The translations under genes were made by a program, and so were the position numbers. Positions 26,237-34,193 of a stretch of 47,620 nt of DNA are shown piece after piece; position 1 is the first letter of the stretch, and each line of letters starts with the position of its first letter. The notes below the pieces were generated by a model that did no database searches, had not been told where the DNA came from, and saw only the letters and a list, made by a program, of their open reading frames with translations. The DNA comes from Bryobacterales bacterium (GTDB taxonomy: Bacteria > Acidobacteriota > Terriglobia > Bryobacterales > Bryobacteraceae). The stretch spans positions 1 through 47,620 of the forward strand of contig JAFAQY010000113.1 of the NCBI GenBank assembly GCA_019261985.1, given 5' to 3'.

Positions 26237-26263
26237 ATCTCTATCCTATATAGACAATAGATA
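26236..26263 (-). promoter_or_regulatory. Candidate operator of the antitoxin gene
   Basis: A 28-bp AT-rich imperfect palindrome begins at the antitoxin ATG: TATCT at 26236 mirrors AGATA at 26259-26263 around a perfect CTATATAG centre at 26246-26253. This is the position and symmetry expected for RHH autorepression. No confident -10/-35 pair was assigned. Confidence 0.5.
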
Positions 26264-26280
26264 ACTTTAGAATTCCATAC

Positions 26281-27183
26281 CTACGCCAGGGCCTGCTTGC
26301 AGTACTGGAAACACTTCCTCACTTCCGACGGCGAATCGGCCTCTCCCCGGTATTCGTATTCGATATACGCGCGGATCGGCCACTTGTTGTCGCGAAGTAA
26401 TTGCAGCACCTGCTTGATTGGCGTGTCGCCCTGGCCCCACGGGACGTTCGCGCCCTGGTCGCGCTTGCGATCTTTCAAATGCAGAATTACGATGCGATCG
26501 TGATGGGCTCGAATGTACTCGAGCGGGTCATAATTTGCGGCGGTAAAGTGCCCGATATCCAGGTTCACCCAGAATTGCTTCGACATCTCCATCGCCGCGG
26601 CGAAGCTTTCCGGCTTTGCGAATTGATTCGGATCGCGAATATCCGAATGCCCGTGGTAGGCGACGATCATTTTATATTTCTCCGCGAAGGGAACCACTCG
26701 CTTCGCCGCGCTGAGGGTAGATGACGCGGTGATGACGTTCGCGCCGAGCGCTTGCGTCATCTGAAACCCTCGATCGATTTCTTCATCCGTGAAATCGTCG
26801 AGGAAGCTGTAGTTGTAAGCGTAAATTTCAATGCCGGCATCGTTGAACTTTTTCCGCACCTTCTTAAATTCGTCCATCGAGACGGAGAGCCTCCATTGCC
26901 GCAGCCACTCGCGCGCAGCCTTACGGGCTTCGGCCGGATTCTGACCCGCGGCAGCGGGCGCTCGTGGCTCGACGTGCGCGGGAGGAAAAAGTTCCACTTC
27001 TCCCAACCCAATTTCAGCAGTCGCCGCGATCGCACGGTCTACGGGAAGGTCGCGAAAACTGTATGTCTGGATACCGAACTGGACGCCGGCAATTTTCGAG
27101 TCCAGCTTACGAGCCTGGCCCAGCACCACTGTAGCGGGCACGCCCGCAAGCGCTATTTTGGCGAAATCACGCCGTGAATACAT
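26281..27183 (-). CDS. Tat-exported sugar phosphate isomerase/epimerase-like TIM barrel
   Basis: A 300-residue protein of the xylose-isomerase-like TIM-barrel family. The N-terminus [23 protein letters not shown] is a twin-arginine export signal. In the mature part are [70 protein letters not shown] and a YIEYEYRGE end, which supply the usual metal-binding Glu, His and Asp residues. It could isomerise or epimerise sugars in the periplasm, as do Tat-exported members in Acidobacteria and Planctomycetes; the substrate is unknown. ATG 27183 has AAAGGAG about 10 nt upstream; an in-frame start at 27279 is unlikely. Confidence 0.88.
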   Translation of the reverse strand: MYSRRDFAKIALAGVPATVVLGQARKLDSKIAGVQFGIQTYSFRDLPVDRAIAATAEIGLGEVELFPPAHVEPRAPAAAGQNPAEARKAAREWLRQWRLSVSMDEFKKVRKKFNDAGIEIYAYNYSFLDDFTDEEIDRGFQMTQALGANVITASSTLSAAKRVVPFAEKYKMIVAYHGHSDIRDPNQFAKPESFAAAMEMSKQFWVNLDIGHFTAANYDPLEYIRAHHDRIVILHLKDRKRDQGANVPWGQGDTPIKQVLQLLRDNKWPIRAYIEYEYRGEADSPSEVRKCFQYCKQALA

Positions 27184-27373
27184 GCTCACACGCTCCTTTG
27201 TGAAGAGTACTGCAAATTCTCGGGTGTTTGCTGGCCGTTTTTTACCTGACCCGTGGAGATCCGGAAAAAACTTCATCACCGTCGGTCACCCGGGCCTTTG
27301 AAATGAGGCAGGTTCAACAGGAACGGATATTGCAGCTAAGAAAAGCGAGGAGAGCGGAGGAGAAAGGAACCTG

Positions 27374-27736
27374 ATGAAAGTGATATCCAAACTCGGCTTA
27401 ACGCTGGCTTTGGGTGGCGCCCTAAGCTATGGCGCCACATGGCGCGGCGCGAAGCTTCTGGACGCAAGCTGCTATGACCAAAACGGGAAAGCGGCTCACT
27501 TGGGTTCGATGTGTGCGCCCAGTTCATCCACTACCAACTTTGCCTTCAAATCCAGAGCAGGCAAAGTCTACCGACTAGACAGCGCGAGCAATGAGAAAGC
27601 AATGCAAGCGCTGGAGAACGGCGTAATAAAGCCAAATAGGCATGGCGACTACAGGGCGTCCATCACGGGGAAGCACGAAAAAGGCAACTTCGTGATGGTT
27701 AGGTCCATAATCCACGATCGAAAGGGCACGTACTAA
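27374..27736 (+). CDS. Small secreted protein of unknown function
   Basis: A 120-residue protein with a signal peptide (MKVISKLGLTLALGGALSYGA). The mature part contains TWRGAKLLDASCYDQNGKA, a second Cys in GSMCAPSSSTTNFAFKS, and a beta-rich C-terminus with ASNEKAMQALENGVIKPNRHGDYRASITGKHEKGN. The two cysteines could form a disulfide in the periplasm. I do not recognise the family firmly; the shape resembles small acidobacterial exported proteins. The ATG has GGAGAAAGGA 5-10 nt upstream. A hairpin lies immediately after the stop. Confidence 0.8.
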   Translation: MKVISKLGLTLALGGALSYGATWRGAKLLDASCYDQNGKAAHLGSMCAPSSSTTNFAFKSRAGKVYRLDSASNEKAMQALENGVIKPNRHGDYRASITGKHEKGNFVMVRSIIHDRKGTY

Positions 27737-27743
27737 CGCCAAG

Positions 27744-27772
27744 GGAGGGGACAGCAATTGGCTGTTCCCTCC
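27744..27772. terminator. Hairpin between convergent genes
   Basis: GGAGGGGACAGC (27744-27755) pairs with GCTGTTCCCTCC (27761-27772), a 12-bp stem with one G-U pair and a 5-nt loop. It sits between two convergent stops, touching the M19 gene's end. No clear U-tract follows on either strand, so termination may need Rho or rest on the stem alone. Confidence 0.6.
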
Positions 27773-28854
27773 TACGCCCAAATGTCGTTAAGCGCCCGTT
27801 GAAAATTCTTGCCCAAAATCAGTTCGATGTTATCGCGGCTGTAGCCGCGCCGCACTAAACCTTCCGTGAAATCGAAAATTTTATTCGAATACCGTACGCC
27901 ATCCAGATCGAATTTGCGCTCGCCATGATCGCGGCCGTCCAGGTCGACGTCGCTGCCGAGTCCCACGTGCTCGATTCCCGCAACAGACGCAACGTGATCG
28001 ATATGGTCGAGCACATTGTTCATTGAAGCAGGCCCTCCGGAATGAACGAATGTTCGAACCATAGTGATTCCCATCACTCCGCCCTTGGCCGCCATCGCCT
28101 TGATTGTTTGATCGGTCTTGCAGCGGGGGCTTGACACGAGCGACCGGCAATTAGAATGCGTTACCAGCACCGGTTTTCTCGACGCATCGATTGCGTCGTA
28201 GGTGGTGCGGTCCGCGCAATGGGACACGTCGATCGCCATGCCCACGCTGTTCATGCGCTCGACGATGTGTGCGCCGTATTGGCTGAGCGGCTGGTTCTTT
28301 GGATCGGTCGAGCCGCCTCCGAGGTTGTTGTCGTTATACGTGAGCTGCGAAACGCGCTGACCGAGGCGGTAAAACAGATCCACGTCGTCGACACTACGGA
28401 AATGCTGGGAGTTCTGCTGGCCGATGAGAATGCCGATTTTGCCCTGGTTTTTCGCGCACTCCAGATCACCGCGACTGTCTATGCGAAGAAACTTATCCGG
28501 GTGTGCGGCAATGAATGCGTTCCAGCCTTGAATGTCGCGCAGTGACGTGGAATAAACGTCTCCGTTCACAAACCCGAACGACTGGTGAAATACTGTCGTG
28601 CCGGAGTTCCGCAGTTTTTCGAAATCGGTGTCGCGAAATGCGGCAGGCGTCGATTGCCAGGTCAGCACCTTGCGGTAGTTCAGCGACAGAAGGCCCAGCA
28701 TGTCAATGACGGTGGAACCGCGCACCAGATCGAGGGTGAGCGCGGAGTAATCGGCTTGAGGCCCGCTTCCGAACAGACTAAACCGGCCCCGGTTGATAAA
28801 AGGTGCACCGAGGGCCCATGCGCCGCACACAACTACAGAACGACGTGAGATCAC
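27772..28854 (-). CDS. M19 membrane-dipeptidase-like protein with degenerate zinc site
   Basis: A protein of about 360 residues with a short hydrophobic, Tat-like N-terminus (VISRRSVVVCGAWALG) that suggests export. The fold is that of peptidase M19: a TYNDNN block, AIDVSHCADRTT (H212), VLVTHSNCRSL (H233), and VGLGSDVDLDG (D302). The first zinc motif, normally HxD, reads IDMLGLLSL and lacks both residues, and the bridging Glu is a Gln in LIGQQNSQ (Q146). Two or three of the usual metal ligands are therefore gone. It may bind one metal, act on a different substrate, or be non-catalytic. GTG 28854 fits the export signal; a TTG at 28887 keeps the frame open. It converges with the small secreted gene. 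Confidence 0.82.
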   Translation of the reverse strand: MISRRSVVVCGAWALGAPFINRGRFSLFGSGPQADYSALTLDLVRGSTVIDMLGLLSLNYRKVLTWQSTPAAFRDTDFEKLRNSGTTVFHQSFGFVNGDVYSTSLRDIQGWNAFIAAHPDKFLRIDSRGDLECAKNQGKIGILIGQQNSQHFRSVDDVDLFYRLGQRVSQLTYNDNNLGGGSTDPKNQPLSQYGAHIVERMNSVGMAIDVSHCADRTTYDAIDASRKPVLVTHSNCRSLVSSPRCKTDQTIKAMAAKGGVMGITMVRTFVHSGGPASMNNVLDHIDHVASVAGIEHVGLGSDVDLDGRDHGERKFDLDGVRYSNKIFDFTEGLVRRGYSRDNIELILGKNFQRALNDIWA

Positions 28855-29023
28855 AACTTTGAACGAATCCTTTTGATGGTACCACAAACAAAAGTCGACG
28901 CCATATGCCGTATGCTGTATCCGCGACTATGAACTTAAGCGGCGCTCAACCGCGTCCGGGAGCGCACGGATTGACGTCAAATCTTTAAGTTTGCGCTATA
29001 CTCGAAAACCATTGGAGGTTCTC

Positions 29024-30061
29024 GTGAAAGTTCTTGACGGCACGTGGATGTTCGCTTCGCTTCTTATATTGGCCGGAATCGCCCGGGCGCAGGTGCCGCC
29101 AGAGATCGCGAAACAGCTTGTGGAGATTGGGCGCGGCGTTTGCGTTCCTGAGACCGCGAAGGTCTACCGGCCGCTGCATCCCAGCCCGCCGTATAAAGGG
29201 GTCTCGATCTCCCGCGATATTTCGTTCGGACCCGACCCGAAGGACGTGCTTGATGTTGCCGTGGCCGATAAAGGCGGCTCGTCCAGGCCGGTTCTGATCT
29301 ATGTTTCCGGAGGCGCCGGCAATAAGCAGCAAGGCGGCGAGAACGGAGATGTTTTCTATGACAACATCATGCTCTGGGCAACAAAAAACGGAATGACCGG
29401 AGTAAACGTCCAGCGCCATCCCGGGCAGGCATGGGACGATCCGGCGAAGGCCATCGGAATGGCGGTGCAGTGGGTGCAGACGAACGTTGCCAAATACAAG
29501 GGCAATCCGGAACGCGTGTTCATCTGGTCACAATCGGCGGGCAACGTTCCGGTGAGCACCTATGTGGCGCACTCTGAACTTTGGGGCCCGAAAGGAATCG
29601 GGTTGAAGGGTGTTGTGTTTATGTCGCCGCCGGCCTTTGATATTCTTCCGGCGACTCCGAAACCCGTGCAGGGTGGATTCGGGGCGTGCGGCGGAGCAGG
29701 CGCTCCCGCCCCTGCTGGGAACACAGCGAAGGGCGGCCCCGGCGGGTTTAAGGGCGGCGACGGCAAAGGCGGCGGACGTGGAAAGGCGGACCCAGTGGAT
29801 CAAGCCACGCAATTAGCCCGATCGAATTTACCAGGGCTGATCAACGCAAAGATCCCGTTCTTTTTATCAGTGGCGGAACTCGATCCGCCAAACATCATCG
29901 CCTTCGCCGAGACTTTGAAAGACGAGCTTTGCAAAGGCGGGCACTGCCCCACCTATATGGTCTTCAAAGATCACAGTCACATTTCCGAAGTGATGTCGCC
30001 GGATACGGCGGATACCAGCGTCAGCGGGCCGATACTGAAGTGGATCAAAAGCGTGAAGTAG
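29024..30061 (+). CDS. Secreted alpha/beta-hydrolase, esterase-like, with Gly-rich insert
   Basis: A 345-residue exported hydrolase. A signal peptide covers about 1-22 (ILAGIARAQ). The BD-FAE/carboxylesterase-like core has an oxyanion segment YVSGGAGN near 93-100 and a nucleophile elbow WSQSAGN with S171 as the likely nucleophile (the first Gly of GxSxG is Ser). The acid is probably the Asp in VAELDPP and the His is in DHSHIS near the end. Between about 225 and 265 an insert very rich in Gly, Pro and Lys with two nearby Cys interrupts the lid region. GTG 29024 has GGAGG 6 nt upstream. It converges with the amidohydrolase. Substrate unknown; carbohydrate or plant esters are possible. Confidence 0.82.
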   Translation: MKVLDGTWMFASLLILAGIARAQVPPEIAKQLVEIGRGVCVPETAKVYRPLHPSPPYKGVSISRDISFGPDPKDVLDVAVADKGGSSRPVLIYVSGGAGNKQQGGENGDVFYDNIMLWATKNGMTGVNVQRHPGQAWDDPAKAIGMAVQWVQTNVAKYKGNPERVFIWSQSAGNVPVSTYVAHSELWGPKGIGLKGVVFMSPPAFDILPATPKPVQGGFGACGGAGAPAPAGNTAKGGPGGFKGGDGKGGGRGKADPVDQATQLARSNLPGLINAKIPFFLSVAELDPPNIIAFAETLKDELCKGGHCPTYMVFKDHSHISEVMSPDTADTSVSGPILKWIKSVK

Positions 30062-30069
30062 GGCTTGCT

Positions 30070-31755
30070 CTACTTGCCTGAATTGTAGACGATCCGGCCG
30101 CCGACCAGCGTCATCGCCGGCTTAATATCTTTGATCTGGTCGGCCGGAACCGTGAGATAGTCGCGGTCGAGCACCACCATATCCGCCAGCTTGCCAGGCT
30201 GAATCGATCCAAGATTGTCTTCCTGAAAAACGAAAAACGCGTTCTTGCGCGTGTGGGCGATCAGCGCGTCTTCGCGGCTGACCGTTTGCTTTATCACCTT
30301 GGCGCCGCCGGCCATTTTTCCGGTCACCGCAAAATAAAGCGTTGTGAACGGCAGGTACTGGTTGGCCGCGCTTCCGTCCGTTCCCAACCCCCACATGATG
30401 CCGCTGTTTTGAATGCTTCGCAGCGGGGGCATATCGTAGGCGCCGTCCCCGAAGCCCTCGTGCATGATCTGGCCATTGATCACCGCCCATGGATGCACCG
30501 CTGCGTACATGCCCAGTTTTTTCATGCGCTCAAGCTGAGCAGCGTCGATCTGGTTAATGTGCGCGAAGGTCCACCGAAGATTCTTGATCGAATGTTCCTT
30601 ATTGATGGATTCCACTTGATCCAGGAACGCGTTAATGGTGTCGTGCAGCTCGGCGTGCACATGCAAAGGCAGCCCCGCTTTGGCGATCGCCATGGCCATC
30701 CGCTTCCACTGTTCCAATTGATCGGGCCGTGGATCCGATTTGAGCGCGAACATCGGGTCGTGAAGCGGCGTATAGACGCTTTCACCAAAGAAAATATCGT
30801 CGATGTAGTTATCGCCCTGGAACAGCTTCATCCCGGCGATCTGCTGGATGGAGCGATCGGCCTGTTCGGGCGAAGCCGCTCCCGCGCCGCCGATGCAGAA
30901 CACGCGAACATTTAGTTCGTTCTGCGCTTTCCATTTCTGCATGATTTGCAACACATCGTTATCGCAGCCGGGGACGCCGAAGGTCGTGAGCCCGGCGCGG
31001 TTCATATCCTTAATCAAACCGTCCGCGCTCGCTTCGAGCTGACCGGGCGCAACTCGCGGAAGCTTGTTGGCCACGGCGCGCGTGGCGGCGATGTCGCCCT
31101 TTACAACACCCGCCGATTTGCCGGCGCTGTCGCGGACAATCGACCCCTTCACGAATTCCGGCGGATCCGGCGTGTTGTCCTTGATCCCTACCATCTGCAA
31201 TGCCCGGCTATTCAGGAACACCTGATAATAGGATTCCTGCAGCGCGACTGGATTGTCGGGCGCGATACGGTCCAGCTCTTCGCGCGTGAACGGGCTCGGG
31301 TCGTCCGCGAACTGCTGATGGGCCCAGCCGCCGATATTGTAGACCCACTCGCCCGGAGCCGCCGCCTTCGCGCGGGCGCGGATCATCTCGACAGCCTGCT
31401 TTCGCGAGTCGATGCCATCGAAGCGGAGTTCACGAGCCCACGTGCTTGCGGCCCTCAACAGGTGCATGTGATTGTCGATCAGGCCGGGGATGACGGAACG
31501 TCCGCGCACATCGATGCGCCGCGTGTTCGGTCCGGCAAGGGCGGCGATTTCCTGTGAAGTGCCGGTTGCTACGATGCGGTCGCCAAGTACCGCAACCGCT
31601 TGCGCGATAGTAAAGCGATCGTCAACGGTAATGATTTTCCCGTTGGTGAGAATTAGATCCGGCGCGGCCTGCTGCCCATACAGCGCGGAGGCGAGCAGTC
31701 CCAGGCAACACAGGCTATTTACGCGGCATGTGCTGGATGTCTTTTTCGTTTTCAT
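30070..31755 (-). CDS. Exported YtcJ-like amidohydrolase
   Basis: A 561-residue metal-dependent hydrolase with a weak signal peptide (cleaved near ALYGQQ). The composite amidohydrolase fold shows the N-terminal beta part (DLILTNGKIITVDD), the metal motif DNHMH at 94-98, LPLHVHAELHDT and FAHINQID supplying further His, and the late Asp in GTDGSAANQY. The C-terminal GKLADMVVLDRDYL and VGGRIVYNSG segments are typical of the YtcJ/AepA group, whose known members cleave amides of varied aromatic or phosphonate compounds. Here the substrate cannot be read. The ATG overlaps the preceding gene (stop at 31715) by 41 nt, which is more than usual, but no better start is visible. Confidence 0.88.
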   Translation of the reverse strand: MKTKKTSSTCRVNSLCCLGLLASALYGQQAAPDLILTNGKIITVDDRFTIAQAVAVLGDRIVATGTSQEIAALAGPNTRRIDVRGRSVIPGLIDNHMHLLRAASTWARELRFDGIDSRKQAVEMIRARAKAAAPGEWVYNIGGWAHQQFADDPSPFTREELDRIAPDNPVALQESYYQVFLNSRALQMVGIKDNTPDPPEFVKGSIVRDSAGKSAGVVKGDIAATRAVANKLPRVAPGQLEASADGLIKDMNRAGLTTFGVPGCDNDVLQIMQKWKAQNELNVRVFCIGGAGAASPEQADRSIQQIAGMKLFQGDNYIDDIFFGESVYTPLHDPMFALKSDPRPDQLEQWKRMAMAIAKAGLPLHVHAELHDTINAFLDQVESINKEHSIKNLRWTFAHINQIDAAQLERMKKLGMYAAVHPWAVINGQIMHEGFGDGAYDMPPLRSIQNSGIMWGLGTDGSAANQYLPFTTLYFAVTGKMAGGAKVIKQTVSREDALIAHTRKNAFFVFQEDNLGSIQPGKLADMVVLDRDYLTVPADQIKDIKPAMTLVGGRIVYNSGK

Positions 31756-32566
31756 TGCAGATGAATTCCATCAGGTCCGTGCCAAGCTGCAGATGCATAA
31801 TCTGCGGCGTGGTGGTCCATGGCTTGGCATACATTTTCGGATCGTCGATGGTGGCCGTCACCTCCAGCGTCCCGAAATTCTTGCGGCGAAAGCGCTCCGT
31901 CACGTGCAGCGCTTCGGATGCGGGGTGGCCCTTCTGTGTATCGAGCCAGGTCTGGTCGTTGAAGCCGCTGGTTTCGACCACCAACGTATCGCCGTCCCAC
32001 CGGCCGGCTGAGTAACCCAGCCAGCTCGGATTTGGATCTTTCGCCAGTTTCCGCCCATCCATAAAGATTTGCCGGAATAGATGCATCTGCTCATAAAGCA
32101 TCACGATTACCGGCGGAGTCTGAATGATTTTGAACGGAAAAAGACCGTTGGTATTCACTCGCGGCACGCCATGGGGAAGACACCGGGCGAGTGGATCGTC
32201 GCCATGATCGTTTTGCTCACGCTGTTTTTGCAGCGCCTTCGCCTGTGGTTGAAGAACGACGTCCTCGGGCTTCAGCCCCGCCGCCAGGTCGAAGAAATAA
32301 GTCTGGCCATCCGCCTCCCAAACTCCGGTGAGGTCCGGCTTGCCGTCCGCGGCGCGCGGCGCAGGCGCATTCAGGTTAGGTTTGCCATCGGCGGTTCGCG
32401 GAATTCCAGCAGAAGGCAAATCCACCCACTGAGCAGCCGCCGGAAAAACCGAAAAAATCACCGCGATTAGGCAGTAGGTCCAGCACAGTGGGGCAGGTTT
32501 CAGCCTGCGGCGGGCTTCAGCCCGCCCCACAACGTTTTGGTCCCAGCGCGGTGCATGAAACAACAT
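31715..32566 (-). CDS. Secreted WDGDTLV-family protein, intact copy
   Basis: This is the full-length relative of the broken gene at 599-1216. The mature part begins AQWVDLPSAGIPRTADGKPN and runs through PDLTGVWEADG, CLPHGVPRVNTNG, FMDGRKLAKDPNPSWLGYS, GRWDGDTLVVETSGFND and a C-terminal MHLQLGTDLMEF. Such proteins are abundant in Solibacter-type genomes; their role is unknown. The 5' end is unusual: ATG 32566 is followed by about 25 codons that cross a REP-like element (32488-32530) and are translated as GRAEARRRLKPAP ahead of the hydrophobic stretch CLIAVIFSVFPAAAQ. A CTG near 32486 right after the REP could be the original start. Upstream, the PQQ-type gene ends 10 nt away. Confidence 0.75.
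   Translation of the reverse strand: MLFHAPRWDQNVVGRAEARRRLKPAPLCWTYCLIAVIFSVFPAAAQWVDLPSAGIPRTADGKPNLNAPAPRAADGKPDLTGVWEADGQTYFFDLAAGLKPEDVVLQPQAKALQKQREQNDHGDDPLARCLPHGVPRVNTNGLFPFKIIQTPPVIVMLYEQMHLFRQIFMDGRKLAKDPNPSWLGYSAGRWDGDTLVVETSGFNDQTWLDTQKGHPASEALHVTERFRRKNFGTLEVTATIDDPKMYAKPWTTTPQIMHLQLGTDLMEFICNENEKDIQHMPRK
32488..32530. repeat. REP-like palindrome inside a gene's 5' end
   Basis: GTGGGGCAGGTTTCAGCC is joined to GGCGGGCTTCAGCCCGCC and CCCAC, the same double-module layout as the copy at 3587. It falls between the sugar dehydrogenase stop and the mature part of the WDGDTLV protein, so either the leader of that protein was extended by the insertion or the true start is just after it. 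Confidence 0.8.
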
Positions 32567-32576
32567 ACGACTGTCG

Positions 32577-33776
32577 TTACTGCGCCGGCTCAATGCGCAA
32601 CACCGCCCCTTCCTTCTCGTCCGTAAGCAAATAAAGCAGCCCATCCGGTCCCTGCCGCACATCGCGAATGCGCTGGCGGAAGTCCGTCAGCAGAGACTCG
32701 CGGCGCAATTCTTCCATCTTCTCGTTGAAGAGAATGCGTTCCAAGTGACCGGTGCCTGGAATTTCGCCCGTTCGCAATGAGCCGACGAAAACGTCGCCCT
32801 TCCACTTTGGCAATTTGTCGCCGGTGTAGAAAGCCATGCCCGAAACAGCGATGGCCGGAACCCAAATTACCACCGGCGGCTCGAATCCTCCGTGTCCCGG
32901 AGGCGAAACCTGCCACGGACCCGGATAGCTGCGGCCATAGCTTACCAGAGGCCAGCCATAATTTTTACCGGGTTTCAATATATTGATCTCGTCGCCGCCA
33001 TTCGGGCCGTTTTCGTTTTCCCACATCTCACCCGTTCCAGGATGCATCGCCAGGCCGAGCGAACTGCGAATCCCCAGCGCGTAGACTTCGGGCTTGTGGC
33101 CCGGCTGCCCGACAAAGGGATTGTCCTTCGGGATAGTGCCGTCGTCGTTCAACCGCAGAATCTTGCCCCCGAGCGTGTTCGGATCTTGCGGATCCATACC
33201 CGTCGTGGCCATGAAGATCGTCCCGTCGCGCGCGAATGCCATCCGCGAGGTACCGGCTTGATCGAGCGTATAGATGTCGCGAACATCGGTTAGGCCATGT
33301 CCGTCCCAATGTCCTCGCGCCAGCGAGACCACGTGCTTCTTTTCATCCACAGCCTTGTTGTAGACGAGATAAATAAAACCGTTTTCGGCGAAGCGCGGAT
33401 GGAGCGCGACATCCATGTAGCCGTGCACCGCGCCGGGCAGGCCTGAGTCGCCCGACCAAAAGGACGCGGGGGTTCCGGCGACCGGCTTCGGATCCAGCAC
33501 GCCGTTGCGGATGATGCGCAGCCGGCCGGCTCGTTCCGTCACCAGCATGCTTCCGTCGGGAAGAAATGCGAGGCAAAACGGATATTCGAGCGACCTCGTT
33601 ACCGCGGCCACCCGAATCTTCTGTCCTTCAGCCGTGTCGTATGTGATGGGCAGGTTCGGCAGCTTGTGTCCGGCGAGCCCCTGCGGAGCGACGGGGATGC
33701 CGTTCTGAAAGGGAACCTTCTGCTGGCCGAATCCAATAGCAGCTATGAGCAAAAAAGATATCGCACTGAGTTTCAA
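32577..33776 (-). CDS. PQQ-type sugar dehydrogenase (aldose dehydrogenase-like)
   Basis: An exported six-bladed beta-propeller of about 399 residues in the soluble glucose/aldose sugar dehydrogenase family (YliI/GDH-B-like). A signal peptide (KLSAISFLLIAAIGFGQ) precedes EYPFCLAFLPDGSMLVTERAGRLRII, the first blade. The block HGYMDVALHPRFAENGFIYLVY, then GLAMHPGTGEMWENENGPNGGDEIN and KNYGWPLVSYGRSY, are the conserved PQQ and calcium-site segments. Members oxidise aldoses in the periplasm with PQQ as cofactor; no PQQ synthesis genes are in the window. I start at TTG 33776, 8 nt after GGAGG; ATG 33791 lies upstream of that ribosome site. It precedes the WDGDTLV gene on the same strand. Confidence 0.9.
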   Translation of the reverse strand: MKLSAISFLLIAAIGFGQQKVPFQNGIPVAPQGLAGHKLPNLPITYDTAEGQKIRVAAVTRSLEYPFCLAFLPDGSMLVTERAGRLRIIRNGVLDPKPVAGTPASFWSGDSGLPGAVHGYMDVALHPRFAENGFIYLVYNKAVDEKKHVVSLARGHWDGHGLTDVRDIYTLDQAGTSRMAFARDGTIFMATTGMDPQDPNTLGGKILRLNDDGTIPKDNPFVGQPGHKPEVYALGIRSSLGLAMHPGTGEMWENENGPNGGDEINILKPGKNYGWPLVSYGRSYPGPWQVSPPGHGGFEPPVVIWVPAIAVSGMAFYTGDKLPKWKGDVFVGSLRTGEIPGTGHLERILFNEKMEELRRESLLTDFRQRIRDVRQGPDGLLYLLTDEKEGAVLRIEPAQ

Positions 33777-33836
33777 CCTGTTTACCTCCATCGCAACCTT
33801 CGATCCTACATTCGCCCAGAATTTATGTCAATGCCA

Positions 33837-33862
33837 GTAGGGCAGCCTTCAGGCTGCCCCAC
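33837..33862. repeat. REP-like palindrome, single module
   Basis: GTAGGGCAGCCTTCAGGCT followed by GCCCCAC is one hairpin with the CTTCAG core and the GTAGGG/CCCCAC ends of the family. It lies upstream of the sugar dehydrogenase start and downstream of the small gene at 33911, which reads towards it. Confidence 0.75.
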
Positions 33863-33910
33863 AAGGTCTTAGAGGTTGCGCCGGCTTCTGGCTGCCAAAA
33901 CTTCTTCCGT

Positions 33911-34168
33911 CTAAGGCGCCTTGCCGGAGGAGCGTTCCAGAGCCGCCTTTAGGTCCGCGTTCGCCTCTATTGCTTCCTGCATCGCCTTCCTCCCCTGCGG
34001 AGTCATCTCCAGGTTGAAGCGGTTCCCGAGCCTCTTGAGCGACTCGCCCAGGAATAGCGTCTTGTCTCGTTCGCCCTTGTGGTTGACTGTGTAGACGATC
34101 ATCTCCCTGCGTCCCTGTCGCACTATCGTAGTACCCTTTCCGAGCCCCAGCTCCGCAAAATGCGCCAA
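33911..34168 (-). CDS. Small protein of unknown function
   Basis: An 85-residue frame with the look of a real small protein: TIVRQGRREMIVYTVNHKGERDKTLFLGESLKRLGNRFNLEMTPQGRKAMQEAIEANADLKAALE. The first part is beta-like, the second clearly helical. No signal peptide, cysteine or enzyme motif is present, and I do not recognise the family. The TTG at 34168 has no clear ribosome site; an internal ATG at 34102 has AGGGA about 8 nt upstream and would give 63 residues. It is divergent from the S53 protease with only 25 nt between starts, so the two could share a control region. Confidence 0.5.
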   Translation of the reverse strand: MAHFAELGLGKGTTIVRQGRREMIVYTVNHKGERDKTLFLGESLKRLGNRFNLEMTPQGRKAMQEAIEANADLKAALERSSGKAP

Positions 34169-34193
34169 TGTGCCGTGCTAAACTAGCGCGAAA

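Noticed and set aside
28971-29002. TTGACG and TATACT as a promoter for the esterase gene
   Set aside because: The spacer is 20 nt, too long for a confident sigma-70 call; TATACT alone may be a -10 box, but no fitting -35 was found.
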